From Alphaproteobacteria bacterium UBA4588 (GTDB taxonomy: Bacteria; Pseudomonadota; Alphaproteobacteria; Puniceispirillales; Puniceispirillaceae), in assembly GCA_002387605.1 (NCBI GenBank), contig DGJU01000074.1, positions 1,566 to 9,152 of the forward strand: 7,587 nucleotides of DNA, given 5' to 3'. Both the position numbers and the translations under genes were made by a program. The first letter of the stretch is position 1. Each line of letters opens with the position of its first letter. Under the pieces are notes generated by a model. That model saw nothing but the letters and a program-made list of their open reading frames with translations. It did no database searches and was not told the origin of the DNA. This document shows, in pieces, positions 6,734-7,587 of this stretch.

Positions 6734-7587
6734 ATGACACAAGAAGATGATAATAAGCCATACGCTAACATAGCTGCCTCATTTTCAGACCCAATAATTG
6801 AACTTGTTGTTGTGTTTGGCCAATCTGGCGCTGGTCTGTCAACAGCTCTTGATATACTCGAAGATGTTGGCTTTAATTCAGTTGATAACCTGCCGCTTGC
6901 TCTTGTGGACCAGCTGGTTTCCTTGTCAGTTGAAACAGAACATAAAAAGCTCGCTATCGGGGTTGATTTACGCACCTCTGGTATCGATGCAGCTGCGATG
7001 ATCAGGCTTGCCGATAATGTTAAGCAGCGCATTGGCGCGCGGTGCCAGTTTGTGCTTGTTGAAGCCAGCTCAGATGAACTTATCAAACGCTATCAGGCAA
7101 CCCGGCGCCGGCATCCTCTTCTAACAGACCATAATAATCTTCAGGAAGCGATTGCAACTGATCGTGCTTTCATGCGCGATATTGCCCATATTGCTGATGT
7201 TATTATTAATAGCACTGAGATGGCTCCTGCAGGATTTAGAGCAAAGCTACTATCGCGGCTTGGGATGACGCCGGAACAGACTATGACGCTCACCATTATG
7301 AGCTTTTCCTACCGGAAGGGGTTGCCCGATACAGCAGATTTCATCTTTGATATGCGATTTATTAATAACCCGCATTGGCAACCCCAGCTTCGGGCAATGA
7401 CGGGATGCGATAGACAGGTGTTTGACTATGTCTGTGGTGATGAGAGTTTTCTGCCCTTTATGGAACATGTGGCGCAGATGTTTTCGTCTGTTCTTAGCCG
7501 GCTTGATGATGAAGGTCGCCCGCATCTTACATTTGGCTTTGGCTGTACTGGCGGCAAGCACCGTTCTGTTAGCGCTGCTGAATGGTT
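6734..7587 (+). CDS. rapZ: RapZ/YvcJ-family P-loop protein, Walker A lysine replaced (3' end cut)
   Basis: First 284 codons, no stop before the right edge; E. coli RapZ has 284 residues, and by alignment about 30 C-terminal ones are missing here. In E. coli, RapZ directs RNase E to the small RNA GlmZ and senses glucosamine-6-phosphate; in other bacteria the family is a nucleotide-binding protein of less clear role. Family marks in order: P-loop GQSGAGLST (29-37), VDNLPL, VDLR, RRRHPL, and the C-terminal domain with FDMRFINNPHW, RAMTG and GCTGGKHRSV. Position 35 of the P-loop is Leu where the family has Lys, and the usual LFLDA strand reads VLVEA, so ATP hydrolysis may be lost. The C-terminal domain looks intact. 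AAGGG (6723-6727) lies six bases before the ATG. It has a tail of about 20 residues before the first strand. It lies 68 bases behind chvG, same strand. Confidence 0.93.
   Translation, partial: MTQEDDNKPYANIAASFSDPIIELVVVFGQSGAGLSTALDILEDVGFNSVDNLPLALVDQLVSLSVETEHKKLAIGVDLRTSGIDAAAMIRLADNVKQRIGARCQFVLVEASSDELIKRYQATRRRHPLLTDHNNLQEAIATDRAFMRDIAHIADVIINSTEMAPAGFRAKLLSRLGMTPEQTMTLTIMSFSYRKGLPDTADFIFDMRFINNPHWQPQLRAMTGCDRQVFDYVCGDESFLPFMEHVAQMFSSVLSRLDDEGRPHLTFGFGCTGGKHRSVSAAEW

Noticed and set aside
6721..7086. 121-codon minus-strand frame rich in serine and threonine
   Set aside because: It is antisense to rapZ, serine-rich as expected for a shadow frame, and has no motif.
7250..7561. 103-codon minus-strand frame near the right edge
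   Set aside because: It overlaps the conserved C-terminal domain of rapZ and shows no independent coding evidence.
1..7587. Search for CRISPR arrays, tRNA or rRNA genes, insertion sequences, and defence or toxin-antitoxin genes
   Set aside because: I saw no spaced repeats, no cloverleaf or rRNA stretches, and no transposase, nuclease-cassette or toxin genes; nearly all bases are accounted for by housekeeping and regulatory genes.

Overview
The window is a gene-dense stretch of chromosome, most likely from an alphaproteobacterium. The best evidence is the ChvI/ChvG-type two-component pair (including the histidine kinase's characteristic C-terminal ATPase region) next to rapZ, and a small zf-CHCC zinc-finger protein of the mitochondrial complex I NDUFS6 family. 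Base composition looks roughly balanced, unlike the GC-rich rhizobia. A marine lineage such as SAR116 would fit, but that is a guess. I see no RNA genes, insertion sequences, CRISPR arrays or phage genes, and no gene-free stretch longer than about 150 bases.

Layout. The left edge, on the minus strand, holds the ATPase of an ABC-2 type exporter; the last few residues of the gene are cut by the window edge. A 103-base divergent spacer follows. All remaining genes are on the plus strand: the zf-CHCC protein (1106-1345), then polA (1345-4191), coupled by a TAATG stop/start overlap. A 144-base spacer (4192-4335) carries an 18-bp tandem repeat and a candidate promoter. Then come chvI (4336-5031), chvG (5079-6665) and the first 284 codons of rapZ (6734 to the right edge).

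How the genes work together. PolA is a complete three-domain DNA polymerase I (5' nuclease, proofreading exonuclease, polymerase) with every catalytic residue I checked present. ChvG is a membrane sensor kinase that should phosphorylate ChvI at Asp53, an OmpR-type transcription regulator of envelope and stress responses. RapZ follows in the same direction. In many alphaproteobacteria this cluster continues as chvI-chvG-hprK-rapZ-EIIA-HPr, linking envelope sensing to the regulatory PTS; here no hprK lies between chvG and rapZ.

The region is mostly ordinary core genome. The points worth a second look are the RapZ P-loop, where the Walker A lysine is a leucine; the absence of hprK; and the codon-phased 18-bp repeat ahead of chvI, which opens a 23-codon upstream reading frame overlapping the chvI start. 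I found no convincing new defence or mobile system.
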